Source: Streptomyces liangshanensis (GTDB lineage Bacteria > Actinomycetota > Actinomycetes > Streptomycetales > Streptomycetaceae). From it: 64,000 nucleotides of DNA. Shown piece after piece: positions 25,024 through 33,096 of this stretch (its first letter is position 1; every line of letters starts with the position of its first letter). The position numbers and the translations under genes are program-made. The notes beneath the pieces were generated by a model. It was not told the DNA's origin, did not search any database, and saw nothing but the letters and a program-made list of their open reading frames with translations. The DNA is taken from the NCBI RefSeq assembly GCF_011694815.1, contig NZ_CP050177.1:4317001-4381000 (forward strand). The letters run 5' to 3'.

Positions 25024-25385
25024 CCCCGCCGGCCCGGCAGGGCCGGGGCAGCGGCCTGGTGCGCCCCTACGTCGTCACGGGGGGCCGGTCCGCGCCCAGC
25101 CGCAACACGTTCGACGCGGTCACCCTCGTCATGATCCTCCAGAGCGACCTCTCCCGCGCCGGACTCACCCCGGAGCAGCGCGGGGTGCTCAACCTCTGCG
25201 GTCAGGGCGCCCTTTCGGTGGCCGAGATCGCGAGCCATCTCGAACTGCCGCTCAGTGTGCTGCGGATCGTCCTCGCCGATCTGATGGAGAGCGGTCACAT
25301 CACCACCCGGTCGACGATCCTGACGGCGCGGACGCTCGACCGAGACATCCTGGAGGCGGTCCTTGCTGGACTCCAAGCGCTTTGA
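25020..25385 (+). CDS. cvnC: Conservon protein CvnC (DUF742)
   Basis: A 121-residue DUF742 protein. It opens with GSGLVRPYVVTGGRSAPS and then FDAVTLVMI, the typical DUF742 start, followed by a winged-helix-like segment (GALSVAEIASHLELPLSVLRIVLADLMESGHI). GTG 25020 overlaps the cvnB stop. DUF742 proteins are the third conserved subunit of the conservon complex, with unknown molecular role. Its 3' end overlaps cvnD by 23 bp. Confidence 0.92.
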   Translation: MTPPARQGRGSGLVRPYVVTGGRSAPSRNTFDAVTLVMILQSDLSRAGLTPEQRGVLNLCGQGALSVAEIASHLELPLSVLRIVLADLMESGHITTRSTILTARTLDRDILEAVLAGLQAL

Positions 25386-25968
25386 ATCCGCCGCCGGCAC
25401 CCATCTGCGCGGCGACGAGACGGCCGTCAAGATCCTGGTCGCGGGCCACTTCGGGGTCGGGAAGACGACGTACGTGAAAACGTTGTCGGCGATCCGGCCG
25501 CTCCTCACCGAGGAGTTGATGACCACCGCGAGCGAGGGCACCGACGACCTCAGCGGGGTGCCGGGCAAGACCACGACGACGGTCGCGATGGACTTCGGGC
25601 GGCTCAACCTCAGCGAGGACCTGGTGCTGTACCTGTTCGGGGCGCCCGGGCAGGAACGCTTCTGGTCCGTCGTGGCGGACCTGTCGCGCGGCGCCCTCGG
25701 CGCTCTCGTGCTGGCCGACACGCGGAAGCTCGGGGACAGTTACCCCGTCCTCGGGCTGATGGAGGACCTCGGCCTGCCGTACGCGGTCGCGGTCAACCTC
25801 TTCGACGGCGCTCCGACGTACGAACTCCCGCAGCTCCGCGACGCGATGGACCTCGCGCCGGAGACGCCGCTGGTGATCTGTGACGCCCGCGACCACGCGA
25901 GCGCCAAGAACGCGCTCGTCGAACTGGTCACCCACCTCCTCACCCTGACCCCGGAGCCCGCACGATGA
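25363..25968 (+). CDS. cvnD: Conservon protein CvnD (small GTPase)
   Basis: A 201-residue ATP/GTP-binding protein. The P-loop GHFGVGKTT is at about 28-36, the switch region has TTTTVAMDFGR, and the G3-like motif is LFGAPGQERFW. VNLFDG stands where the NKxD motif would be (partially degenerate), and a CDARD segment lies near the end. TTG 25363 is chosen as start because it keeps the conserved LDSKRFES opening; this overlaps cvnC. It is the G-protein-like component of the conservon. Confidence 0.9.
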   Translation: MLDSKRFESAAGTHLRGDETAVKILVAGHFGVGKTTYVKTLSAIRPLLTEELMTTASEGTDDLSGVPGKTTTTVAMDFGRLNLSEDLVLYLFGAPGQERFWSVVADLSRGALGALVLADTRKLGDSYPVLGLMEDLGLPYAVAVNLFDGAPTYELPQLRDAMDLAPETPLVICDARDHASAKNALVELVTHLLTLTPEPAR

Positions 25969-27467
25969 CCACGCCCGTCACCCCGGACTCTTCCGAGGCC
26001 GCCACCCCGGCGGCCGTCACCCCGGACTCCCCGGCGCCCGTCACCCCGGACTCCCCGGCGGCCGGTACGCAAGCTTCCCGAGCGGCCGAGGCAGAGGCCG
26101 CACCGGCACCCGCCGCGGCTCCCGCCCCCGCCGCCCCCCTCGGCTCCCTCGCGAGCGACTCCCCGGCCTCCGTCCCGGCCCAGGCGCCGGCCCAAGTACC
26201 CCCCGGCGGCTGCCCGTTCGCCGCGCAGGCGGCGGCCGGTGAGCTCGGCGAACTCCCCGTCATCCACGGGCCCGAGTTCAGCGCCGACCCGCACGCCACC
26301 TACGACAAGCTCCGCGCGACGGCCCCGATCGTGCCGGTCGAGATCGCCGAGGGGATGTACGGGTACCTCACCACCACGTACCGCGCCGCCCTCCACCTCC
26401 TGCGCAACACCCCCGACAAGTTCGCGAAGGATCCCCGCCACTGGGTGGCGCTGCGCACCGGGCAGGTCCCGCCGGGCACCCCGTCCGCGGCCATGATGGA
26501 GCCGCGCGACAACGCGCTGTGGATGGACGGCATGCCGCACACCCGGCTGCGCAAGTCCATCACCGACACCCTCGACCTGATCGACACCCACGCGCTCGTG
26601 GCGACGGTGACCCGGATCGCCGACACGCTCATCGACGCGATGGCGCCGCGCGCCGAGTTCGACCTCGTGGCCGACTTCTCCGACCCGCTGCCGATGCAGG
26701 TGCTCATCGAGCTGTTCGGCTGCCCGCCCGACCTCGGCCGCCGGATCATCCTCGCGATCGGCCGGCTCTTCGACGCCGGGGCCGACGCGGCCGAGGCCAG
26801 CGCCGAGGTCGCCACGGCCTGCCTCGAACTGACCCGTCTCAAGCGCGCCGAGCCCGGCAACGACGCGACCTCCTGGCTGCTCACCCACCCGGCCCAGCTG
26901 ACCGACGTCGAGATGATCCAGCAGATCCTGCTCGTCATCGGCGCCGCGACCACCCCCAGCTCGAACCTGATCGCCAACGCCCTCCTGCTGATGATCGACG
27001 ACGAGCGGTTCAGCGGCAGTGTGTACGAAGGGGTCCACTCGGTCGCCGAGGCGATGGACCAGGTGCTCTGGGAGGACCCGCCCCTCGCCAACTACTCGCC
27101 CCTGTACGCGCGCAGGACGGAGACGTACGAAGGGGTACGGCTGGAGCCCGGCGTGCCGATCCTGGTGAGCTTCGCCGCCGCCAACTCCGACCCCGCCCTG
27201 AACGGCGCGACCCACCGCAGGGCCGGCAACCGCGCGCACCTGGCGTTCAGCGCCGGCGTCCACGGCTGCCCCGCGCCCGACCTGGCGGGCATCATCACCG
27301 AGACCGCCGTCGAGCGAGTCCTCGACCGGCTCCCGGACCTCAGGCTGGCCTGCGACCGCAAGGACCTGACCCGCAGGCCCGGCACCTTCCACTCCGGCTG
27401 GACCGCCCTACCGGTGGTCCACCCCGCCGTGGTTCCACTCGCCGCACCACACCCTGGAGTGCATTGA
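25965..27467 (+). CDS. Cytochrome P450, CYP157-like, lacking the ExxR arginine
   Basis: A 500-residue P450. The first ~85 residues are an Ala/Pro/Ser-rich extension with VTPDSPA repeats. The heme loop FSAGVHGCP has the axial Cys435. The K-helix position reads LWEDPPL (E370-D-P-P373), so the normally invariant Arg is absent. The I-helix GAATTPSS lacks the usual acid-alcohol (E/D-T) pair. The CYP157 family of Streptomyces is known for missing ExxR and for sitting next to a CYP154 gene in conservons, which is the arrangement here. Catalytic competence is therefore doubtful; it may act as a partner or sensor. Confidence 0.85.
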   Translation: MTTPVTPDSSEAATPAAVTPDSPAPVTPDSPAAGTQASRAAEAEAAPAPAAAPAPAAPLGSLASDSPASVPAQAPAQVPPGGCPFAAQAAAGELGELPVIHGPEFSADPHATYDKLRATAPIVPVEIAEGMYGYLTTTYRAALHLLRNTPDKFAKDPRHWVALRTGQVPPGTPSAAMMEPRDNALWMDGMPHTRLRKSITDTLDLIDTHALVATVTRIADTLIDAMAPRAEFDLVADFSDPLPMQVLIELFGCPPDLGRRIILAIGRLFDAGADAAEASAEVATACLELTRLKRAEPGNDATSWLLTHPAQLTDVEMIQQILLVIGAATTPSSNLIANALLLMIDDERFSGSVYEGVHSVAEAMDQVLWEDPPLANYSPLYARRTETYEGVRLEPGVPILVSFAAANSDPALNGATHRRAGNRAHLAFSAGVHGCPAPDLAGIITETAVERVLDRLPDLRLACDRKDLTRRPGTFHSGWTALPVVHPAVVPLAAPHPGVH

Positions 27468-28750
27468 TGGACACCCAGCCCACCTCCACCGCCGACCCCG
27501 CCGCCCCCGCGGCCGGCTGCCCCTTCCGCATCGACCCGGCGGCGTCGGACATCCACGCCGAGGCCGCCCGGCTCCGCGCCGGCGGCCCCGCCGTCCAGGT
27601 GGAGCTGCCCGGCGGGGTGGTGGCGTGGTCGGTCACCGAGACCGCGCTGGGGAAACGGTTGCTCACCGACGACCGGGTGTCCAAGGACGCGCACCAGCAC
27701 TGGCCCGCCTACATCCGCGGCGAGATACCCGAGGGGTGGCCGCTGCGCCTCTGGGTGGACGTACGCAACGCCCTGTCCGCGTACGGCGACGAGCACACCC
27801 GGCTGCGCAAGCTCATCGGCCCGGCGTTCAGCGCCCGCCGGGTCCGCGCGCTCGCCCCCGCGATCGAGAGCATCGTCGCGGAGCTGCTGGACGAGCTGGA
27901 GGCGTCGCCCGCCGGCCCGGAGGGGATCGTCGACCTGCGCGCCCGCTTCGCCTGGGTGCTGCCGCTCCGGGTGGTCAACACGCTCCTCGGGGTGCCGGAG
28001 GAGATGCACGAGGCGTTCCGCACCACGATGGGCGGCCTGTTCGCGACCGACCGGACGCCCGAGGAGGCCGTCGCGGGCGTGATGGCGGCGTACGAGCAGA
28101 TGGCGGCCCTCGTCGCCGTCAAGCAGCGGAACCCGGGCGAGGACGTCACCAGCGACCTCGTCAACGCGAAGGACGACGAGACGGGCACGGGCCTGGCCCC
28201 CCAGGAGCTGCTCGACACGCTGTTGCTCCTGATCGGCGCCGGCCACGAGACGACCGTCAACCTCCTGGACCACGCGATCGCCGATCTCCTTGACCACCCG
28301 GAGCAGTTGGCGATGGCCAAGGACGGCCGGGTCTCCTGGGGCGACGTGGTGGAGGAGGCGCTCCGGCACCAGGCCCCTCTGGCGAGCATGCTGATGCGGT
28401 TCCCCGTCTCGGACATCGAGGACGAGGACACCGGCCTGACGTTCCGTCAGAACGAGCCGATCGTCATGAACTACGGGGCCATGGGCCGCGATCCGGCGGT
28501 GCACGGGGACGACGCGGAGCGCTTCGACGTCACCCGTACCACCCGTAAGGAACACCTCGCCTTCGGCTTCGGCGTCCACTACTGCCTCGGGGCCGAACTG
28601 GCCCGGGTGGAGGCGAGGATCGCCCTGTCCGCGCTCTTCGACCGCTTCCCCGGCCTCGCCCTCGCGGGCCCGGCGTCCGAGCTGCGCCCGCAGGAGTCGT
28701 TCATCTCCAACGGCCACCGCGAGCTGCCCGTCCGCCTCACGCGCGGCTGA
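27467..28750 (+). CDS. Cytochrome P450, CYP154-like
   Basis: A 427-residue P450 with all expected motifs: I-helix GAGHETTVN, K-helix E297-A-L-R300, and heme loop FGFGVHYCLG with Cys373. Its start overlaps the previous stop (TGATG), so the two P450 proteins are translationally coupled. It has a short Ala/Pro N-terminus and no membrane anchor, so it is a soluble bacterial class I P450 needing ferredoxin; none is encoded in the window. CYP154 enzymes hydroxylate macrolides or steroids in other strains; substrate is unknown here. Confidence 0.9.
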   Translation: MDTQPTSTADPAAPAAGCPFRIDPAASDIHAEAARLRAGGPAVQVELPGGVVAWSVTETALGKRLLTDDRVSKDAHQHWPAYIRGEIPEGWPLRLWVDVRNALSAYGDEHTRLRKLIGPAFSARRVRALAPAIESIVAELLDELEASPAGPEGIVDLRARFAWVLPLRVVNTLLGVPEEMHEAFRTTMGGLFATDRTPEEAVAGVMAAYEQMAALVAVKQRNPGEDVTSDLVNAKDDETGTGLAPQELLDTLLLLIGAGHETTVNLLDHAIADLLDHPEQLAMAKDGRVSWGDVVEEALRHQAPLASMLMRFPVSDIEDEDTGLTFRQNEPIVMNYGAMGRDPAVHGDDAERFDVTRTTRKEHLAFGFGVHYCLGAELARVEARIALSALFDRFPGLALAGPASELRPQESFISNGHRELPVRLTRG

Positions 28751-28818
28751 ACCGAACACCGGCCGCGGAGGCGTTCCCGCGCGGCTGAACCGCGCACCGG
28801 CGGCGCGGAGGCTTTCCC
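28741..28818 (+). repeat. ~39-bp tandem duplication spanning the P450 stop codon
   Basis: 28741-28778 and 28779-28818 are near-identical; both begin GCGCGGCTGAACCG and end TTCCC. The first copy includes the last codons and TGA (28748-28750) of the CYP154-like gene. The second copy therefore repeats the gene end in non-coding DNA. Confidence 0.85.
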
Positions 28819-28841
28819 GCGCCGCGGGCCGCCGACCCGCC

Positions 28842-28874
28842 GGACCCCTGGGCCGCACCGCCGCCCAGGGGTCC
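28842..28874. terminator. Bidirectional hairpin terminator
   Basis: Perfect 12-bp arms GGACCCCTGGGC (28842-28853) and GCCCAGGGGTCC (28863-28874) with a 9-nt loop lie between the convergent P450 and L,D-transpeptidase genes. A stable GC hairpin without a U tract fits Streptomyces terminators. Confidence 0.88.
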
Positions 28875-28886
28875 GCGCGTGGTGCG

Positions 28887-29729
28887 TCAGCGTGCCAGGG
28901 ACGTGGCGTCGCCCATGACCACCACGGGGTGCCGGGCCGGGTCGAGGGTGCGCAGCAAGTCCTTCATGTGCGCCTCGGACAGGCTGACGCAGCCGTGGGT
29001 CGGGCCGCCGTGGTCGACGTGGAACCAGATCCCGCCGCCCTTCGAATCGCCCAGCGGGCGCGTCCAGTCGAGCGGGGTGAGGCCCGGCTGCCGGTTGTAG
29101 TTGATGGCGACGACGTAGTCGAAGGAGCCCGCGAGCGGTTCGCCCTCGAAGCCGGTGCCGCCGATGGTGAAGGCACCGGAGCGGTCGTACGGGAGTTTCG
29201 TGCCGGGGTCGCCGCGGCGGCCGCCCGCGTCGGTGAGGCCGAACACCCCGATCGGCGAACGCAGGTCGCCCGCGTGATGGTTGTCGGTCCATCCGCGCAG
29301 GGCGTTGTGCGCGGCCCAGGTGTCGCCCGCCCGCCAGCCGGCCGGGGAGCGTTCGTACAGCACGGCCTCGGAGCGCGGGGAGTTCTTGTCCGCGCCGGTG
29401 ACCACCACGACCTGGCCGGCGTTCCCCGGCACGTCGGCCAGGGTCCGGGCGCCGAGGCCCGGCAGCTGGCGGGGGAGGGTCTCCGCCGCGGGGGTGGGGG
29501 CGGCCGCGGGGGCGTTCTTGGCGGCGGTCGTGGCGGGCGGCGGGGACGGCCGGTCCCGCGCCCCGGCGGCCCCGCCGCAACCGGTCACCGTGCCGAGGGT
29601 GAGGGCGGTGACGGCGGCGAGGGTGAGGAGGTGGAGGCCGGGGCGGGTGCGTCCTCGGGGACGGACGCGGGGATGGACGCGGGGACGTATGCGCGGGGGT
29701 GCGGCGGGTGTCTCGGGTGTCGCGGGCAT
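28887..29729 (-). CDS. L,D-transpeptidase-family (YkuD-like) lipoprotein
   Basis: A 280-residue exported protein. A long Arg/Pro-rich start precedes a signal peptide and lipobox (LTLGTVTGC, Cys51). A Pro/Ala linker follows, then a YkuD-type domain ending in HVDHGGPTHGCVSLS with His245 and Cys247, the catalytic pair of L,D-transpeptidases, which make 3-3 peptidoglycan cross-links or attach proteins to the wall. ATG 29729 has AAAGG upstream. It is third in a minus-strand set after a sigma factor and a membrane protein, so envelope-stress control is plausible (inference). Confidence 0.87.
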   Translation of the reverse strand: MPATPETPAAPPRIRPRVHPRVRPRGRTRPGLHLLTLAAVTALTLGTVTGCGGAAGARDRPSPPPATTAAKNAPAAAPTPAAETLPRQLPGLGARTLADVPGNAGQVVVVTGADKNSPRSEAVLYERSPAGWRAGDTWAAHNALRGWTDNHHAGDLRSPIGVFGLTDAGGRRGDPGTKLPYDRSGAFTIGGTGFEGEPLAGSFDYVVAINYNRQPGLTPLDWTRPLGDSKGGGIWFHVDHGGPTHGCVSLSEAHMKDLLRTLDPARHPVVVMGDATSLAR

Positions 29730-29833
29730 GGCTCGAACTACCTTTCGCGGCCGATGGGTCGGCAGGCGGGGGGAGAGATGCGGGGAGGCAGGTGGCCGGT
29801 CAGCAGGTGGGGCCGGCCGAGCAGGTGGGTGCT

Positions 29834-30697
29834 TCAGGTGCTGGGCGGGTAGACGATCGCCCTGGCCAGGAACTTCTGGAAGACGAGGACCGTCATGGCC
29901 GTCGGCTTCCGGAGGCAGATGAACGCGTCCACCGCGATCAGCCGGTTGTTGTCGGCGGTCCGGGGTTGTCCCCAGCCGGTCAACTCCTGGTCGCCGCCGA
30001 GGAGACGGCAGCTGTCGCCGGCCGGGACGGGCTTGTCGAAGGTGAAGGCGTCCTTCTTGTCCCCGTACGGAAGGTGCGGCTTGTTCGTCTTCACGAAGGT
30101 GACGACCACCCCGTCGTCGCGGAGCGGGGTCGCGACCGGCGCGCACGCGTACAGGCCGGTGCCCCCGGCCGGGCAGGTGTCGCGGGCCACCAGCGGTTGG
30201 TTGGTGACGAAGTCGGTGGGGGACGGCGTCCCTGCCGCCACTCTCCCGTAGGTCCACCCCGTGCTGAGGGTCAGTTTCAGCCCGAGGTCCGCGAAGCCGG
30301 CGATCGGCAGGCCGGAGGCGTTCTTCGGGGCGCGGGTGGGGGAGGACGTGGGCGGCTTCGTGGACTCCGGGCTGTCGGTGGCCGCGGGGCCGCCGCGCAG
30401 CGACGACCCGACGGGAGCGGGGGCGGCCGCCTCGCCGGGCGCGAACGGGCGCAGGAACGTGACGAGTACGGCGACCGTCGCGACCCCCGTCACGGCCGCC
30501 CCCAGCGCGGCTCGGCGCCGCCGCCGGCGCACCACGCGCCGCCGTACCTGCGCCATCCGCCCGGCGGGCGCGCCCAGGTGGGGGGTGGCGCGCTCCAGGA
30601 GGACACGCAGTTCGTGCTCGCCGTGCGTGGTGTCCGGTACGGGGGAGGCGGCGTCGCGGTCGCCGGGGTCGTACCCCTCGGGGTGTGAGCGCGTCAT
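29834..30697 (-). CDS. Membrane protein, possible anti-sigma partner
   Basis: A 287-residue single-pass protein. The cytoplasmic N-terminus of about 50 residues ends in a very basic run (RRRVVRRRRRRA). One helix follows (LGAAVTGVATVAVLVTF), then a Pro/Ser/Thr linker and an external domain with three to four Cys (DTCPAGGTGLYAC, DSCRLLGG, AFICLRKP) that probably forms disulfides. Its start overlaps the sigma-factor stop (ATGA), the usual position of a sigma regulator. I do not see a zinc anti-sigma HxxxCxxC motif, so the role as anti-sigma factor is positional inference only. Confidence 0.75.
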   Translation of the reverse strand: MTRSHPEGYDPGDRDAASPVPDTTHGEHELRVLLERATPHLGAPAGRMAQVRRRVVRRRRRRAALGAAVTGVATVAVLVTFLRPFAPGEAAAPAPVGSSLRGGPAATDSPESTKPPTSSPTRAPKNASGLPIAGFADLGLKLTLSTGWTYGRVAAGTPSPTDFVTNQPLVARDTCPAGGTGLYACAPVATPLRDDGVVVTFVKTNKPHLPYGDKKDAFTFDKPVPAGDSCRLLGGDQELTGWGQPRTADNNRLIAVDAFICLRKPTAMTVLVFQKFLARAIVYPPST

Positions 30698-31242
30698 CGG
30701 TCACCGCTCTCGGTCGACGCCGGGGCGGCGGCGGACGCGGGAGAGGCGGATGGGGAGGGCGTCGGCGCGGTGAGTCCGCCGCGCAGGACGCGCATCGCCT
30801 TCGCGGCCTGGCTCTTGACCGTGCCGGGCCGGCAGTCGAGCACCTTGGCCGTCTCCTCGACGCTCAGGTCCTCGAAGTACCGCAGCACGATCACCGCCCG
30901 CTGCCGGGGAGGCAGCCGCCGTACCGCCAGGGCGAGCGAGTGCTCCAGGTCGACCGCCGCGAAGACGTCGGCCGCCATCACCTCCGGCAGGTCGTCGTGC
31001 GGCACCTCGCTGCGCCAGTGGCGCCGGCGCCAGGACGCCGAGGTGTTGACCAGGGCCTTCCGTACGTACGCTTCCGGGTTCTCGTCCGCGATGCGCGGCC
31101 ACTTCGGCCACACCTTGGCCAGGACCGTCTGCAACAGGTCCTCCGCCAGGTGCGCGTCGCCCGTCAGCAACCAGGCGACGCGCAGCAGCCGGGGCCCACG
31201 CGCGGTGACGAACTCCTCGAAGTCCCGCGTCGACCCTGTCAC
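30694..31242 (-). CDS. SigE-family ECF RNA polymerase sigma factor
   Basis: A 182-residue ECF sigma factor from GTG 31242. Region 2 (FEEFVTARGPRLLRVAWLLTGDAHLAEDLLQTVLAKVWPKW) and region 4 (LPPRQRAVIVLRYFEDLSVEETAKVLDCRPGTVKSQAAKAM) are complete. The LLTGDAHLAEDLLQ form is typical of the actinobacterial 'SigE family' (TIGR02983). The C-terminal tail is Ser/Ala/Pro-rich. It is the first gene of a unit with a membrane protein and an L,D-transpeptidase. Confidence 0.9.
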   Translation of the reverse strand: MTGSTRDFEEFVTARGPRLLRVAWLLTGDAHLAEDLLQTVLAKVWPKWPRIADENPEAYVRKALVNTSASWRRRHWRSEVPHDDLPEVMAADVFAAVDLEHSLALAVRRLPPRQRAVIVLRYFEDLSVEETAKVLDCRPGTVKSQAAKAMRVLRGGLTAPTPSPSASPASAAAPASTESGDR

Positions 31243-31369
31243 CGCCCGGCCCTTGCCATCGCACCTCTGTCCATGACTGTTCCTTCACATCCTGCTCAAC
31301 CGGGTGGGGGAGCGGTCCGGTTGCCCAGGGAGATCCAGGTCACAGAAAGTCGCGTACGAGCAGCGTGCC

Positions 31370-32599
31370 TCAGCCGGTACGCGCGTCCGTTCGCGCTTCC
31401 GCTTCCGCTTCCGCTTCCGCACTCGCCGGGAAGCCGTGCGCGCGGGCCGCGGCCACCACGACCAGCACCGGCAGCAGGAGGGCCAGGACGCTCCAGGGGA
31501 AGGACCCGGCGCCGAGGTGGTCGAGCAGGAGGCCGCCGACCACCCCGCCCCCGGCCGTGGCCGCGTTCCACAGGGTGACGAGCATCGCCTGCGCCGCGTC
31601 CGCCGCGTCGCCGCCCGCCTCGCCCACCGCCGTCTGGAGGAGCGTCGGGGCGCCGCCCCAGCCGAGGCCCCACAGCCCCGCCGCCGCGTAGACGGCGGCC
31701 GGGCTGTCCGCGGCCACGGCCAGGACGGTGGCCGCCACGGCGAACAGGACCGTGGCGCCGAGGGTCAGCGCCCGCAGCCGGCGCTGGATGTGGACGCCCA
31801 CGATCCAGATGCTGAGGAGGGAGGCGGCGCCGAAGACGAGGAGCACGACGTCGGTGGAACCGCCCATGCCGATCCGGTCGAGGAACGTGGCGATGTACGT
31901 GTAGAGGACGGTGTGGGCGAGGACGAGGACCAGCGTGACGAAGAGGACCGGGGCCACCCCGGGCACGCCGAGGGTTCGCAGTACGGGCGTCCGGCCCTCC
32001 CGCCGCTGTCCCGGCCTGTCCGGTACGGCGACGGCGATCCAGCCGAGCAGGACGACGGCCACCACCGTCATCACCCAGAACGCCACCCGCCACCCGACCG
32101 TGTCCCCGAGGAAGGTCCCGGCCGGGACCCCCAGCGCCAGCGCGACCGGGATGCCCGTCATCACCACCGCGATGGCCCTGCCCTGGAGGTGGTCGGGCGC
32201 GAGGCGGCGCGCGTACCCGGCCAGCAGGGCCCAGGCGAGTCCGGCGGCCACCCCGGCGACGAACCGGGCGGCCATCGTCAGGGGGTAGTGGGAGGAGACC
32301 GCGGTGACGGTGTTGGCGGCGGCGAATCCGGCCATCGCCGTCAACAGCAGCCGCTTGCGCCGCCATCCGGCGGTGGCGGTGGCGAGCGGGATCGCGGTCA
32401 CGGCGGTCCCGATCGCGTAGACGGTGACGGACTGGCCCATGGCGGACTCGCCGACGCCGAGGTCGTCGCTCATGCCGGGCAGGACGCCCGCGGGCAGGAT
32501 CTCGGTCAGGCAGGTGACGAAGACGGCGGTGGCCAGGGCGAGCAGGGCGGGCAGCGGGAGGCGTGCGGGCAGCGGGAGGTATGCGGTGGGGTGAGGCAT
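31370..32599 (-). CDS. MFS transporter (AraJ/drug-efflux type)
   Basis: A 409-residue 12-helix major facilitator. Conserved parts include LTEILPAGVLPGMSDDLGVGES at helix 1, WRRKRLLLTAMAGFAAANTVTAVS at the motif-A loop, and GVPAGTFLGDTVGWRVAFW. This is the DHA1/AraJ-like group of sugar- or drug-efflux proteins. It ends in an EAEAEAEARTDARTG tail made by CTTCCG-type hexamer repeats (on the + strand at about 31396-31422). It is divergent from a MerR gene with a shared palindrome, suggesting substrate-inducible control. Confidence 0.9.
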   Translation of the reverse strand: MPHPTAYLPLPARLPLPALLALATAVFVTCLTEILPAGVLPGMSDDLGVGESAMGQSVTVYAIGTAVTAIPLATATAGWRRKRLLLTAMAGFAAANTVTAVSSHYPLTMAARFVAGVAAGLAWALLAGYARRLAPDHLQGRAIAVVMTGIPVALALGVPAGTFLGDTVGWRVAFWVMTVVAVVLLGWIAVAVPDRPGQRREGRTPVLRTLGVPGVAPVLFVTLVLVLAHTVLYTYIATFLDRIGMGGSTDVVLLVFGAASLLSIWIVGVHIQRRLRALTLGATVLFAVAATVLAVAADSPAAVYAAAGLWGLGWGGAPTLLQTAVGEAGGDAADAAQAMLVTLWNAATAGGGVVGGLLLDHLGAGSFPWSVLALLLPVLVVVAAARAHGFPASAEAEAEAEARTDARTG

Positions 32600-32614
32600 G
32601 CTGCGTATGCTCGG

Positions 32615-32638
32615 ACCCTCACACTGATGTGAGGGTCA
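32615..32638. promoter_or_regulatory. Palindromic operator between MFS and MerR genes
   Basis: Perfect inverted repeat GACCCTCACA (32615-32624) / TGTGAGGGTC (32629-32638) with 4 bp between, midway between the divergent starts at 32599 and 32677. MerR proteins bind such dyads inside a long promoter spacer. Confidence 0.75.
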
Positions 32639-32676
32639 ATGCGAACACGAACGCGACGAGATGTGAGGCCGATCAC

Positions 32677-33063
32677 GTGCGTATCGGAGAGCTTTCCGAC
32701 CGCACCGGCACCCCGCGCCGGTTGCTGCGGTACTACGAGGAACAGGGGTTGATCGTCGTAGGCCGCTCCCCGAACGGCTATCGAGCGTACGACGAGTACA
32801 ACGTGGACCGGGTCGTGCAGATCAGGGGGCTGCTCGACGCGGGCCTGCCGACGCGGATCATCAAGCAGATCCTGCCGTGCCTGGACAAGCCCCGGGTCAT
32901 CCACTTCCCGGACGCGACACCGGAGATGCTCGCCACGCTGGAGCGCGAGCGCGACCGCATGACGGCCCGCATCAGCTGCCTGACCCGCAACAGGGACGCG
33001 GTGGCGGCGTACTTGGCCGAGGTGAGGGGCGACGCGGAGGCCGCGACGGCGGACAGGGGTTGA
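32677..33063 (+). CDS. MerR-family regulator
   Basis: A 128-residue MerR protein from GTG 32677: MRIGELSDRTGTPRRLLRYYEEQGLI, then GYRAYDEYNVDRVVQIRGLLDAGLPTRIIKQILPCL, then a dimerisation coiled coil (ERERDRMTARISCLTRNRDAVAAYL). Two Cys (in LPCLD and SCLT) are not in a canonical metal-site layout. It has no large ligand domain. Divergent from the MFS gene, it probably regulates that transporter and itself. Confidence 0.88.
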   Translation: MRIGELSDRTGTPRRLLRYYEEQGLIVVGRSPNGYRAYDEYNVDRVVQIRGLLDAGLPTRIIKQILPCLDKPRVIHFPDATPEMLATLERERDRMTARISCLTRNRDAVAAYLAEVRGDAEAATADRG

Positions 33064-33096
33064 ACCTCCCCCTGGGGGAGGCGCGAAGGTAGGGAC
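33060..33096 (+). promoter_or_regulatory. MerR-type promoter with embedded dyad
   Basis: A -35-like TTGAAC (33060-33065) leads into the perfect palindrome CCTCCCCCTGGGGGAGG (33065-33081), followed after 19-20 bp by a weak -10 (AAGGTA, 33086-33091), 5 bp before ATG 33097. This is the classic long-spacer arrangement recognised by MerR proteins and overlaps the stop of the preceding gene. Confidence 0.75.
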
